64,000 nucleotides of DNA, taken from NCBI RefSeq assembly GCF_020010905.1, contig NZ_JAGJBY010000002.1, positions 1,116,001 through 1,180,000 on the forward strand, written 5' to 3'. The translations under genes and the position numbers were made by a program. The notes below the pieces were generated by a model. It made no database searches. It was given only the letters and a program-made list of their open reading frames with translations, and was not told the origin of the DNA. Below are positions 43,501 through 52,511 of this stretch, in pieces. This stretch comes from Streptomyces acidiscabies. GTDB taxonomy: Bacteria; Actinomycetota; Actinomycetes; Streptomycetales; Streptomycetaceae. Numbering within the stretch: the stretch's first letter is position 1; each line of letters opens with the position of its first letter.

Positions 43501-43635
43501 GGCCTTGCGGGCGTCAACAGGCCCCCGGGCAGCGGGAGTCGGCGGATCGTCGGGGTGCCACCAAGGCAGCAGGGCGACAGTCAGGGCGGCCAGAACCAGG
43601 CCGATGGCAAGGGTCAGCCGGGTGCGTGTACGCAC
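40525..43635 (-). CDS. Exported DNRLRE/FG-GAP repeat protein, module 2
   Basis: 1036 aa, closely similar along its whole length to the product of 29080-32208. Anchor LTLAIGLVLAALTVALLPWW, then APIDNRLRRTADGVRPANPVV, LYSEALPGIDLLLVAREEGG, the DNRLRE-type segment (NHHSWSCEKREFQLWLTGAI), a fibronectin-like stretch with VYFWDVRAEDSGG, and five FG-GAP/VCBS loops (GDVSGDEFPDILHVN, GDGITDLFAVSPDG, GDITGDRLPDLFLRS, DINGDKTPDLLFRN, DVSGDGIPDIWAR). GTG start at 43635 with GGGAG eight bases upstream. Divergent from RHS-2, reproducing the gene order of module 1. Confidence 0.85.
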   Translation of the reverse strand: MRTRTRLTLAIGLVLAALTVALLPWWHPDDPPTPAARGPVDARKAEVGPRDEAAAVAESRRTGKAVAVDTATTATELTWALPDGRMRTEVAALPRRAKNAEGRWAPIDNRLRRTADGVRPANPVVPLLFSAGTRQDRADRSYARTPLAAGQDTVLAQTVIGGHAISYTWPGELPEPVLSGPRALYSEALPGIDLLLVAREEGGFAQLLIVKDRTAAANPALATLSYGLKSATAVFRYDASAQRVAVLDGSGKEIGSVPTPFAWDSSGRNPELPEDPDAPGDSVASPEEVLALSGLNGIEPGARQARAPMALAGDGTGAARIEVKVAETGLLSDPEARFPVFVDPTIHPGWAAWTVAYEPHPNSSFWNGTNFGTGTSDARVGHENDTGGTARSFWRMNYSSSLKGATISKASFKVRNHHSWSCEKREFQLWLTGAISSGTTWKKQPGWTTELDRLSFAHGWQAGNCPDAFEEFDIKAAAQKGADAGWASLTLGLRATSERDTQTWRKFEARTAQLTVEYNRPPATPSGVTSAPGGTCNTAAAGATIGKTNVVLSAKSTDPDGNLKGLRFRMWKSGAAVPAGTLVTSLSSGKASITIAAANLADKGVYFWDVRAEDSGGLVSGYYPPPSGNRCAVTIDASAPPPPTVDSEVFPELTSDGQTWAKVTFGNTGAVTFTSPGAAKFRYGIEGLWWKTVDAVGNAFTDSALKPQHTGPNWLNVYALDAAGNQSAVTNYGFYVPPNGSGDQPGDVSGDEFPDILHVNGNGQLFTCVGLPAGELQGCMPASYTTGGALHPAGHWYDAASGRAALITHFSDAYPGDGITDLFAVSPDGTFWLYPGDGYGSFDVTKRIRIILPSDVPAPSAWTQIKAVGDITGDRLPDLFLRSGGSFWVLSGYTGGKFQTATMMNPDAWARRDIVNVADINGDKTPDLLFRNLDNGAMSVRQGKPGPVTGSVDLESLKLGSTSLGGQDVAYGTGWAESAVSTAIGIPDVSGDGIPDIWARSATDGQIRLYNPSRTNTNAAVKVVLSADWRSVRSIG

Positions 43636-43679
43636 GGACCACTCCCGTGTGAACCAGGACGGATGGAGACATGTGCGCC

Positions 43680-43747
43680 GACACGATCACACGGTTCTCA
43701 CCGTTCGTCCACGAATGAAAATTTTATGAATCCGTGATGGAGGCTTG
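43680..43747. promoter_or_regulatory. Divergent promoter region of module 2 with conserved AT-rich element
   Basis: Counterpart of 32249-32316: CACGATCACACGGTTC, TCGTCCAC, ATGAAAATTTTATGAA and GTGATGGAGGCTTG in the same order and spacing within the 292-bp gap. Closer to the RHS start both copies also share CCTGGGTGG and GTCGACGCGTATGCGTG. Confidence 0.6.
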
Positions 43748-43927
43748 GTGAGCGCTTTACCGGCGCTTTTGTGTCCGGTTCGGCACGCTCGGTGACGGAT
43801 TCACCCGTGACGCAAGTCTCAAACGTACGGTTTTCCTCCACTTTAAAGGCCTTGATCTCTGCGGTGCTCATGCCAGAAGGTCCTGATCAGCTCTGTTGTC
43901 TGCATCGCCTGGGTGGGGTCGACGCGT

Positions 43928-46900
43928 ATGCGTGTGCGATTGCGTTCTCAAGGTCAAAGACGGCGCCGCGTTCAAGTGGCGACCGTTCTGCTGCTGTCCT
44001 CGGTCCTGACCGTGACGAGCCTTAACTCCGAGGCGTGGTCGGTGCCGGCGCCCGGCATGACCAGGGCGATCGAGCTGCCGAAGCTGCCGGAGACCGATCC
44101 CCTCGACGGCGACGAGGAGGCGGACAAGAACCTCACGACCGCGCCCGAGGTCCCGGTCGACCCGTACGTGCCGACCGCCGTCACTCCGTGGACCGAGGAC
44201 AGCGGCACCGCGACCATCAAGGCAGACACCGCCCCCGGCACCACCGTCCCCGTCGAGGACCTCCCGATCGCGGTCGGCGTCCCCGAGGGCGGCGACCCGG
44301 CGACGCTCGCCGGTGCCTGGAAGGTCGACCTCGCCTCACCGGCCACGTCCCAGGACGCCGGCGTCTCGGGCCTGATCATGCGGGTCACCCCGCCCGCGAC
44401 GGCCGACCCCGCAGCCCAGGTCGCGCTCGCCGTCGACACCACCGCGTTCGCCGACCTGTACGGCCCCCAGGCCGCCGAGCGCTTCGGCCTCACCCTGCTC
44501 CCGGACTGCGTCCTGGACGCCCCCGGCACCGGCGACTGCGCCCCCGAGGACGGCGTCACGACCATGTCGGGCACGGCCGAGGCGCAGCCCGAGCGGCTGT
44601 CCAGCGAGGTCGAGGAGGTTCCGGCGGCGGACGCTCCGGCGAGGATCACCGCCGCGAAGAAGGAGACCACCCGCACGATCCTGACGGGGTCGGTGCCGGT
44701 CGCCGAGCTGCTGGCGGGCGCGGAGACCTCGACCACGACCGGCGCGTCGATCCGGACCGCCGGGTCTGCGTCCGGGTCCGGGTCTGCGTCCGCGTCGGCC
44801 GACAGCGCCGGTGCGACTGCCGCGTACAGCTCCCGCGCCCTTGCCGGCACCGCCGGCGCGGCTGTCACGTACGGCTCCGCCGCTGCGGCCGAAACCGCCG
44901 GTGCGGCTGCGCGGGACACGTCCGCAACCGCGTCCCGCACGGCTGGGAAAGCAACTCCGGCAGCCGGGAAAGCGACCACGGTCGCTGGGAAAGCAACCCC
45001 GGCCACCACGCCCCGAACCACCTCTACCACCACCCCCGCCACCACCGTCCTCCCTGCCGTAGACGCCGCAGGCCCCCGCGTCGTAGGCGCCCTAGACACC
45101 GGCTCCTCCACCTCCGGCGACTTCTCCGCCACCCCCCTCCTCTCCTCCGGCTCCTGGTCGGCGGGCTCCTCCTCGGGCGCCTTCACCTACGGCTACCAGC
45201 TCCAGGTCCCGGAATCGGCGGGCGGCCTCACCCCGAAGGTCAGCTTCGGCTACTCCTCCCAGACGGTCGACGGCCGCACCTCGGCCACCAACAACCAGGC
45301 GTCCTGGATAGGCGACGGCTGGGACTACGCCCCCGGCTCGATCACCCGCAGTTACGCAACCTGCCGCGAGGATTCCAAGAAGGCGGGCTCGAACAACAAG
45401 ACCCACCGCACCTCGGACCTGTGCTGGGGCTCGGACAACGCGACCCTCTCCCTCGGCGGCACGACCACCGAGCTGGTGTGGGCGGACGGCAAGTGGACGA
45501 CGGCGAACGGCGATGGAGCCGTCGTCCAGCAGATCCGCGACGAATCCACCGGGAACGGCGCCTACAAGGGCGAGTACTGGATCGTCACCACCCGCGACGG
45601 CACCAAGTACCACTTCGGCAAGCACAAGCTCCCCGGCTGGTCGAGCGGCAAGCCGGTCACCGACTCGGTGCTGACGGTCCCGGTGTACGGCAACCACAGC
45701 GGCGAGGACTGCTACCAGTCCGAGTGGAAGAACTCCGCCTGCACGCAGGGCTGGCGCTGGAACCTCGACTACGTCGAGGACGTCCACGGCAACGCCATGT
45801 CCCTGTGGTGGCAGAAGGAGGACAACTACTACGCCCGCAACTTCAACTTCAAGGCACCGGTCAAGTACGACCGCGGCTCCTGGCTCGACCACATCGACTA
45901 CGGCCAGCGCAAGGACGCCGACGGCAGCGTCCTGGACACCCCGGCGACCTCCCGCGTCACCTTCTCCGTAGCGGAACGCTGCCTGCCGAAGGACGGCGTC
46001 TGCTCCGATGCCAACTTCGCCGACAAGGACCCCGGCAAGTACCGCATCTGGTACGACACCCCCGCCGACCTGCGCTGCCAGTCGAAGAAGATGTGCTGGA
46101 ACGCGGGCCCGTCGTTCTGGACGCGCAAGCGCCTGACGGCCGTCACCACCGAGACCCAGCGCGTCGCCGGTTCCACGGCCCGGCAGACGGTCGACAAGTA
46201 CACCCTCGCCCACGACTTCCCGGTCCTGAAGACGGGCCCGAACACGGCGCTGTGGCTGGAGTCGGTGCAGCGCACCGGCTACGAGCGGGGCGGCGCGAGC
46301 ACCACCCTCAACGCGGTGCGCTTCGAGTCCAACGCCGAGGACATGCCGAACCGCGTCAAGAAGGACAAGCGTCCGAGCTTCTCCCGCCTGCGGATCGGCC
46401 GCGTGATCAACGAGTACGGCGGCGAGACCGTCGTCTCGTACAAGAACCCCACCGGCGAGTGCGCCACGGGCACCGGCCTCCCCGGCAAGGCGGACACCGC
46501 CGAGCTGAAGGGCAACACCCGGCTGTGCTACCCGTCGTACTGGCACCCCGACCCCGAGGTCGAGGACATCGACTGGTTCCACAAGTACGTCGTGGACACC
46601 ATCGAGGAACTCCCCAACGTCCCCGGCGCGTTCTCCACGCAGACCGCCTACCAGTACAAGAACGCCGGCTGGAAGCTCGCCGAGGCCGAGTTCACCAAGA
46701 AGGCCACCCGTACGTACTCCCAGTTCGCGGGGTTCGAGCAGACCACCGTCATCACCGGCAGCGACCAGCCGTCCATGGGCAGCAAGCGCTCCAAGGCGGT
46801 CACCCGCTTCTTCCGGGGCATGGGCGACGACGTCCCGGTCAAGGACATCACCGGCGCGGAGATCGCCAAGGACCGCGAGCCGTTCGCGGGGAGGATCGCC

Positions 46901-49900
46901 GAGGAGCTGACGTACTCCGAGGCCGGCGACGCGGACACCGACTGGCTCTCGCGCAGCGTCACCGTCCCCGAGGCCACCGTCCTCGCGACCCGCGCGCGCG
47001 ACGACGGCCTCACCCCGCTGCGGGCCTGGCGCGTCACCGAGCCCGAGGAGATGGCGTACACCCGCTCCTCCGGCACCGGCGACGACAAGCGCACCGAGCG
47101 GGTCGTGAAGTCGACGACGACGTACGAGCCGACGTACGGCCTGCCCACGCAGGTCGAGTCGCTCGGCGACACCGGCAAGACCGGCGACGAGTCCTGCACC
47201 CGCCTCGAATACCTCCACCAGACCGGCAAGAACCTGATCGGCCTGAGCAAGCAGGTTCTGGTCTCCCCAACTACCTGTGCGGCGGCCGACTTCGCCGACC
47301 TGTCCACCCTGAGCGGCGCCACCCGCACCGCCTACGACGGCCAGGCGTACGGCGCCGCGCTGCTCGCCGGCACGCAGGGCGAGGCCTCGCAGACCTGGTC
47401 CCTCAAGGGCGACGGCTCCGGCTTCCAGCCGAACGGCCGCTCCGAGTTCGACGCGACCGGCCGGGTCGTCAAGCAGACCGACCCCGACGGCAATTCGGGC
47501 ACGATCGCCTACGACCCGCCCACCGGCCAGGTCTTCAAGGTCACCGAGACCAACGCGGCCGGCCACACCCAGATCCAGGAACTGGAGCCGGGCCGGGGCA
47601 CCTCGCTGAAGACGACCGACGCCAACGGCCATGCCAGCGAGGCGAAGTACGACGCGCTCGGCCGCCTGGTCGAGGCGTGGGGCGCGGGCCGTACCCCGTC
47701 CGCCTCGGCCGTGCCCGACTTCAAGGCCGTCTACACGATCCCCGAGTACGACGCGAACCGCGAGAACCGCAGACCGCCGTACGTCACGACGTACGCGCGC
47801 GGCCACGAGAACCGCGTCGAGACCTCCGTAACTCTGTACGACGGCCTGGGCCGTGAGCGCCAGACGCAGGAAGAGGCCGACGGCGGCGGCCACTTGATCA
47901 CCGACACCCTCTACAACACCTCCGGCGAGATCTGGCAGACCAACAACGCCTACTTCACCCTCGACGCGAAGTTCGGCGAACTCTTCTCCCCGCTCGCCGA
48001 CACCGTCGTCCCCAACATCACCCTCTACACGTACGACGGCCTCGGCCGCGTCCTCGCCGAGACCCCGGTCCTGAAGGTCAAGGACGCGCAGACCGGCGAG
48101 GCCACCTCGAAGCCGGTCGAGGAGCGGGCGACCCGCTACGAGTACGGCCAGGACTGGTCGAAGGTCATCAACCCGGCCGGCACCTCGTCCTACCAGGTCT
48201 TCACCGACGCGCTGGGCCGCACGTCCCGCCTCGACACCTTCAACCCGCAGGCGCCGAACGGCTTCACGTCCACGCGGTACACGTACGACCGCCACGGCCG
48301 CCTGACCAAGGCGGTCAACTCGGCCCAGCCGAACAGCCCGTGGAGCTGGACCTACGACAACCGGGGCCGCCAGGTCACGGCGACGGACCCCGACACGGGC
48401 ACCACGCGGACCGAGTACGACCACCGCGACCGCACGCTGAAGACGGTCACCCAGCGGGCCACCGTCTGGAACGGCTACGACACCCTCTCCCGCCCGACCG
48501 AGCAGCGCCTGAACGACGACAAGGGCACCCTGCTCGCGTCCTTCGACTACGACAAGGCGCCCGGCGGCAAGGGGATGCCGTACGCGGCGACCCGGTACAC
48601 CGGCGGTGAGGCGTACACGCAGAAGGTCGACGGCTACACCAAGGACTACCAGCCGACATCCACGACGCTGACGCTCCCGCAGTCCCTGAAGGACGCGTGG
48701 GGCCTCGACACCACGTACAAGTACGGCTACACGTACACCGACACCGGCAGCCTCCAGGAGGCGACCCTCCCCAAGGCCGGCCGCTTCGACGCCGAGAACC
48801 TGGTCGTCCGCTACAACGAGAACGGCAAGCCGCTCTCCATCAGCGGCAAGGACTGGTACGGAGCCGAGACCGTCTACGACGTCCACGGCCAGGTCCTGCG
48901 CTCGACGCTGGGCGCGCAGCCGTACCGGGTGTGGACGAGCGCCCTGTACGACGAGGCCAGCGGGGAGTTGACCGAACAGTCGGTCCACCGCGAGGGCAAG
49001 GCCGACACGGCGGTCGTCCCCGGCAACCTGGTGTCCCGCCGGACGTACGGCTACGACCCGTCCGGCAACGTCACCTCGATCCGCGAGAACGCCGAGGGCA
49101 AGGCCGCCGAGCGCCAGTGCTTCACGTACGACCCGCTGGGCCAGCTGAAGACGGCGTGGACTTCAGGTGATTTGTTGTCCTGCGTCGGCCCGAAGAAGTC
49201 CGACGGGTCCCTGAACGTCTCGGCGGGCGCGGACAGTTCGGGCTACTGGCAGGAGTACGAGTACGACCTCGTCGGCAACCGCACGAAGCTGACGGAGAAG
49301 AACCTCGCCGGTTCGGCGGAGCTGGACGCGGTCACGTCGTACACCTACGGCAAGACGGACGGCAGCCAGCCGCACACGCTCACGAAGGTGTCGAAGAAGT
49401 ACCGGGCCGCTGCTGGTGGCCCCGAGGTGACGGCCGAGGCGGAGCGCCTGTACGAACTCACCGGTGAGACCAAGTCGATCACGTCCGTCCAGAACGGTGA
49501 CAAGCAGGAGCTGGCCTGGACGTACGACGGCAAGGTCGAGCGGATCACGGGTGCGGGGACGCGTGGTCGCACGCCTTATGTGGGGCTCGCGGACAAGTGC
49601 CTGGACCTGAAGAGCGGTGTCACGACCGCCGGTCAGCCGATCCAGCTGTACTCCTGCAACGGCACGCCGGCGCAGCGCTGGAGCTTCGCGGTGGCCGCTG
49701 GGCAGGCGGACCCGAACCGGGGGACGTTCAGGATCTACGACGACTGGTGCGCTCAGCCTGCGGGCAGTGCGGCGGGGTCGGCGGTCCAGCTCCAGAAGTG
49801 CGTGACGGGAGCCTCCGCGCAGGAGGTGAAGCGGACCACCGCCGGTCAACTCGTGCACGTGGCTTCGGGGTTGTGCTTCGCGGTGAAGGACGCTTCGTCG

Positions 49901-52024
49901 GCGAACTCGGCGTTGATCGTGCTGGCGGCGTGTGACGCGGCTCGTGCGGAGCAGCAGTGGGCGGCGCAGAACGACACGCGGTACGTGTACGGGCCCGACG
50001 GCTCGCAGCTCCTTGCTGTCAAGGGGAAGCAGGCGACGCTGTTCCTGGGCGACACCGAGGTGACGGTCGCTGCGGGGGGTGCGCTGGTCAACTCGCAGCG
50101 GACGTATTCGGCGCCGGGTGGGTCGGTGATGCGGTACGCGCAGGGGTCCAGCACGGAGTACCTCGTCGCACTCGCCGGGGACCATCAGGGCAGTACGTAC
50201 GTCGAGGTCGGTCTCGACGGCTCGATGCCGGTGCGGGTACGCAAGCAGGACCCGTTCGGGAACCAGCGCGGTGCCGGCACGGTGGGGGTGGACTTCCAGT
50301 CGAACAAGGGGTTCCTGGGGGCGGATCGGGATGATGCGTCTGGGTTCCAGCCGTTGGGGGCGCGGCTGTACGACCCTGTCGTGGGGCGGTTCCTGTCCGC
50401 CGACCCGGTGTTGGACCTGAACGATGTGTTGCAGTCCAACGGGTATTCGTACGCGCACAACAACCCGGTGACGATGTCGGACCCGACGGGGTTGTCGATC
50501 AGCCTGACGGCGTCGGAGCGGGCGGCGGCGTTGGCGGGGGCGGGGTTGTCGCCGGCGCAAGTCGCCCAGGCGCAGGCGATGATGGGGAAGTCGCTGACGT
50601 CGGTGATCCTCGCGGTGGCGTGGGAGACGCTGAAGGACTTCATCGGCATCAACGACGCGATGGCGTGCTTCGGCGGGGACATGTGGTCCTGCGCGGGGCT
50701 GATCGTGGACGCGATCCCGTGGACCAAGTTCGGCAAGATCCCGTCGGTACTGAAGGCCGTCAAACGCACGATCAATGCGATCGAGTCGTTCAAGGCGGCG
50801 AAGAAGGCGGCGGAGCTGGTCCTGAAGGCGGCGAAGGCCGCCGAAACAGCCGCTCTGAACGCCAAGAAGGCGGCGATCGAGAAGGCGAAACGGGAAGCCG
50901 CACAACGGGCGAAGAAGAAGGCGGCGGAACAGGCGAAACGCACGGCCGATGCGGCTGCGGCGCGAACGAAGAAGACGGGCAACCCGGTCCAGAAGCAGGC
51001 TCAGGCGAAGGCTGCGCCGAAGGTTTCCACGGCGAAGAGTGCTGGCGGGGGTTCCGGGAAGAGCGGCGGCTCCAAGCCGGGGGGTAACTCCGGGGGGTCC
51101 TCGCGGTCCGGTGGCGGGTCGAGTGGGGGCGGAGGCTCGGGCAAGGCCGAGGGTGGCTCCTGCTCGATCAGCAACAGCTTTGTCCCCGGCACCAAGGTCC
51201 TGATGGCCGACGGCTCCACCAAGCCGATCGAGAAGGTCAAGGCCGGCGACAAGGTCATCGCCACCGATCCCGAGTCCGGCGAGACTCAAGCTCAGACGGT
51301 TACGGCCGAGATCAAGGGCAAGGGCCTCAAGCACCTCGTCAAGGTCACGATTGACACCGACGGGAACAAGGGCACCAAGACTGCCTCGATCACCACGACT
51401 GACGGACACCCGTTCTGGGTTCCCGAGCTCCGGAAGTGGGTCGACGCCACCGACCTGCAGGCTGGGCAGTGGCTGCGGACCGGAGCGGGGACACTTGTTC
51501 AGGTCTCGGCTGTGGAGCGCTGGACCAACTCAGGGGTGACGGTCCACAACCTAACCATTGGTGATGTTCACACGTACTACGTGTCGGCGGATGTAACCCC
51601 GGTTCTTGTCCACAACTGCGGGTCAAGCACTGAGCACACCAGGATGTACGTTGCAGGCCGTCCGGGTGTGGATGACAGCCCACAAGACCCCCTTCCCGAG
51701 AGCGCAGTGATACACAGGGGGGGAAGTCTCCAAGACGGCAGCCATGCTTACGTGGTGATGCCGGGGGGGTCAGTCAGAGCTTTTCACCAAGACAGCGCAT
51801 TTGACGTCCAAATATGGGCAGGGCATACAAGTCTCTCTGGAGGTGCGCCTGTGATTATGGCCGGTGAATTTACCGTATCGAATGGTTCTATTATTGAATT
51901 TACCAACTTCTCCGGCCATTATCGGCCGGGCGGGTCTGGAATGGAGGCGGTGGCGCGCGATGCTCTGGGTAGGAGTGGGTTTAATTTGAGTGGAGCGATA
52001 TGGAATCCTTGGAATTTTGAGTAA
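43928..52024 (+). CDS. RHS polymorphic toxin 2 with HINT autoprotease and SGHY-motif C-terminal domain
   Basis: 2698 aa, paralogue of RHS-1: same signal/anchor (VATVLLLSSVLTVTSLNSEAWS), RHS/YD region, ricin-B-like lectin (~1884-2012; CLDLKSG, QRWSF, QQW) and RHS core (YDPVVGRFLSADP at ~2148). Its N-terminal linker has a GKATPAAGKATTVA repeat. After the shared coil it differs: a HINT domain from C2412 (CSISNSFVPGTKV) through TTDGHPFWVPELRKW to VLVHN-C2564, then a 134-aa C-terminal domain containing GHTSLSGGAPVIMAGEF and S2662-GHYRP. HINT would cleave and release this domain. The final ~400 bp are much poorer in GC, suggesting acquisition. ATG at 43928. Confidence 0.88.
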   Translation: MRVRLRSQGQRRRRVQVATVLLLSSVLTVTSLNSEAWSVPAPGMTRAIELPKLPETDPLDGDEEADKNLTTAPEVPVDPYVPTAVTPWTEDSGTATIKADTAPGTTVPVEDLPIAVGVPEGGDPATLAGAWKVDLASPATSQDAGVSGLIMRVTPPATADPAAQVALAVDTTAFADLYGPQAAERFGLTLLPDCVLDAPGTGDCAPEDGVTTMSGTAEAQPERLSSEVEEVPAADAPARITAAKKETTRTILTGSVPVAELLAGAETSTTTGASIRTAGSASGSGSASASADSAGATAAYSSRALAGTAGAAVTYGSAAAAETAGAAARDTSATASRTAGKATPAAGKATTVAGKATPATTPRTTSTTTPATTVLPAVDAAGPRVVGALDTGSSTSGDFSATPLLSSGSWSAGSSSGAFTYGYQLQVPESAGGLTPKVSFGYSSQTVDGRTSATNNQASWIGDGWDYAPGSITRSYATCREDSKKAGSNNKTHRTSDLCWGSDNATLSLGGTTTELVWADGKWTTANGDGAVVQQIRDESTGNGAYKGEYWIVTTRDGTKYHFGKHKLPGWSSGKPVTDSVLTVPVYGNHSGEDCYQSEWKNSACTQGWRWNLDYVEDVHGNAMSLWWQKEDNYYARNFNFKAPVKYDRGSWLDHIDYGQRKDADGSVLDTPATSRVTFSVAERCLPKDGVCSDANFADKDPGKYRIWYDTPADLRCQSKKMCWNAGPSFWTRKRLTAVTTETQRVAGSTARQTVDKYTLAHDFPVLKTGPNTALWLESVQRTGYERGGASTTLNAVRFESNAEDMPNRVKKDKRPSFSRLRIGRVINEYGGETVVSYKNPTGECATGTGLPGKADTAELKGNTRLCYPSYWHPDPEVEDIDWFHKYVVDTIEELPNVPGAFSTQTAYQYKNAGWKLAEAEFTKKATRTYSQFAGFEQTTVITGSDQPSMGSKRSKAVTRFFRGMGDDVPVKDITGAEIAKDREPFAGRIAEELTYSEAGDADTDWLSRSVTVPEATVLATRARDDGLTPLRAWRVTEPEEMAYTRSSGTGDDKRTERVVKSTTTYEPTYGLPTQVESLGDTGKTGDESCTRLEYLHQTGKNLIGLSKQVLVSPTTCAAADFADLSTLSGATRTAYDGQAYGAALLAGTQGEASQTWSLKGDGSGFQPNGRSEFDATGRVVKQTDPDGNSGTIAYDPPTGQVFKVTETNAAGHTQIQELEPGRGTSLKTTDANGHASEAKYDALGRLVEAWGAGRTPSASAVPDFKAVYTIPEYDANRENRRPPYVTTYARGHENRVETSVTLYDGLGRERQTQEEADGGGHLITDTLYNTSGEIWQTNNAYFTLDAKFGELFSPLADTVVPNITLYTYDGLGRVLAETPVLKVKDAQTGEATSKPVEERATRYEYGQDWSKVINPAGTSSYQVFTDALGRTSRLDTFNPQAPNGFTSTRYTYDRHGRLTKAVNSAQPNSPWSWTYDNRGRQVTATDPDTGTTRTEYDHRDRTLKTVTQRATVWNGYDTLSRPTEQRLNDDKGTLLASFDYDKAPGGKGMPYAATRYTGGEAYTQKVDGYTKDYQPTSTTLTLPQSLKDAWGLDTTYKYGYTYTDTGSLQEATLPKAGRFDAENLVVRYNENGKPLSISGKDWYGAETVYDVHGQVLRSTLGAQPYRVWTSALYDEASGELTEQSVHREGKADTAVVPGNLVSRRTYGYDPSGNVTSIRENAEGKAAERQCFTYDPLGQLKTAWTSGDLLSCVGPKKSDGSLNVSAGADSSGYWQEYEYDLVGNRTKLTEKNLAGSAELDAVTSYTYGKTDGSQPHTLTKVSKKYRAAAGGPEVTAEAERLYELTGETKSITSVQNGDKQELAWTYDGKVERITGAGTRGRTPYVGLADKCLDLKSGVTTAGQPIQLYSCNGTPAQRWSFAVAAGQADPNRGTFRIYDDWCAQPAGSAAGSAVQLQKCVTGASAQEVKRTTAGQLVHVASGLCFAVKDASSANSALIVLAACDAARAEQQWAAQNDTRYVYGPDGSQLLAVKGKQATLFLGDTEVTVAAGGALVNSQRTYSAPGGSVMRYAQGSSTEYLVALAGDHQGSTYVEVGLDGSMPVRVRKQDPFGNQRGAGTVGVDFQSNKGFLGADRDDASGFQPLGARLYDPVVGRFLSADPVLDLNDVLQSNGYSYAHNNPVTMSDPTGLSISLTASERAAALAGAGLSPAQVAQAQAMMGKSLTSVILAVAWETLKDFIGINDAMACFGGDMWSCAGLIVDAIPWTKFGKIPSVLKAVKRTINAIESFKAAKKAAELVLKAAKAAETAALNAKKAAIEKAKREAAQRAKKKAAEQAKRTADAAAARTKKTGNPVQKQAQAKAAPKVSTAKSAGGGSGKSGGSKPGGNSGGSSRSGGGSSGGGGSGKAEGGSCSISNSFVPGTKVLMADGSTKPIEKVKAGDKVIATDPESGETQAQTVTAEIKGKGLKHLVKVTIDTDGNKGTKTASITTTDGHPFWVPELRKWVDATDLQAGQWLRTGAGTLVQVSAVERWTNSGVTVHNLTIGDVHTYYVSADVTPVLVHNCGSSTEHTRMYVAGRPGVDDSPQDPLPESAVIHRGGSLQDGSHAYVVMPGGSVRAFHQDSAFDVQIWAGHTSLSGGAPVIMAGEFTVSNGSIIEFTNFSGHYRPGGSGMEAVARDALGRSGFNLSGAIWNPWNFE

Positions 52025-52027
52025 AAT

Positions 52028-52071
52028 CTCTCGCCTCCCTTGTCTGTGCAGGCGGGCTAGGGAGGCGAGAG
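52028..52071 (+). terminator. Intrinsic terminator after RHS-2
   Basis: Perfect 13-bp stem CTCTCGCCTCCCT / AGGGAGGCGAGAG with an 18-nt loop, starting 4 bp after the RHS-2 stop and followed by TCTAATTAT. It also sits at the end of the converging XRE gene, so it can serve both strands. Confidence 0.85.
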
Positions 52072-52076
52072 TCTAA

Positions 52077-52430
52077 TTATGACTCTTCTGATCCCAGGGC
52101 CCGGGCAAAGTCGATCAGTCGCCGAAGATCTTCGTCTGCCAGTCGACTTGCGATTGAAACCAGTTCGCCGATCTCCTTTGCGTTTCGATAGGATCTGGGC
52201 GGGGTTGAGGTGGGTTTCGCTGCGAGGTTGGCGATTGTGAGCAAATCTGCTTCGGATATCTGCAATGCTGGCGCGATATCCTTCATTGTTTCCGGTGAGG
52301 GTTGAATTTTCCCGTGAAGCAATTGCAGGATGGTGGATTGGGAGAGGGCTGATGCCCGGCTAACGGCCCCAGGGGACAGCCTGCGGTTGTCCATCAGGCC
52401 CTGCAAGATGTCAGCGAAGCGTTGAGTCAC
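52077..52430 (-). CDS. XRE-type helix-turn-helix regulator
   Basis: 117 aa. N-terminal Cro/C1-type HTH: FADILQGLMDNRRLSPGAVSRASALSQSTILQLLHGKIQPSPETMKDIAPALQI. The C-terminal half (KEIGELVSIASRLADEDLRRLIDFARAL) is helical and probably dimerises. Codon use is less GC-biased than in the flanking chromosome, in line with acquired DNA. It faces the RHS-2 gene tail to tail. It could be a phage-like or toxin-antitoxin-type repressor; no partner toxin is obvious. Confidence 0.78.
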   Translation of the reverse strand: MTQRFADILQGLMDNRRLSPGAVSRASALSQSTILQLLHGKIQPSPETMKDIAPALQISEADLLTIANLAAKPTSTPPRSYRNAKEIGELVSIASRLADEDLRRLIDFARALGSEES

Positions 52431-52511
52431 CCTTGTAGCTTACTAAGTCCGTCAAGCGCGGTATATTATTCTGGCGGAACTTCTGTGGGAGGCTCAGGGT
52501 AGTGATGACGG

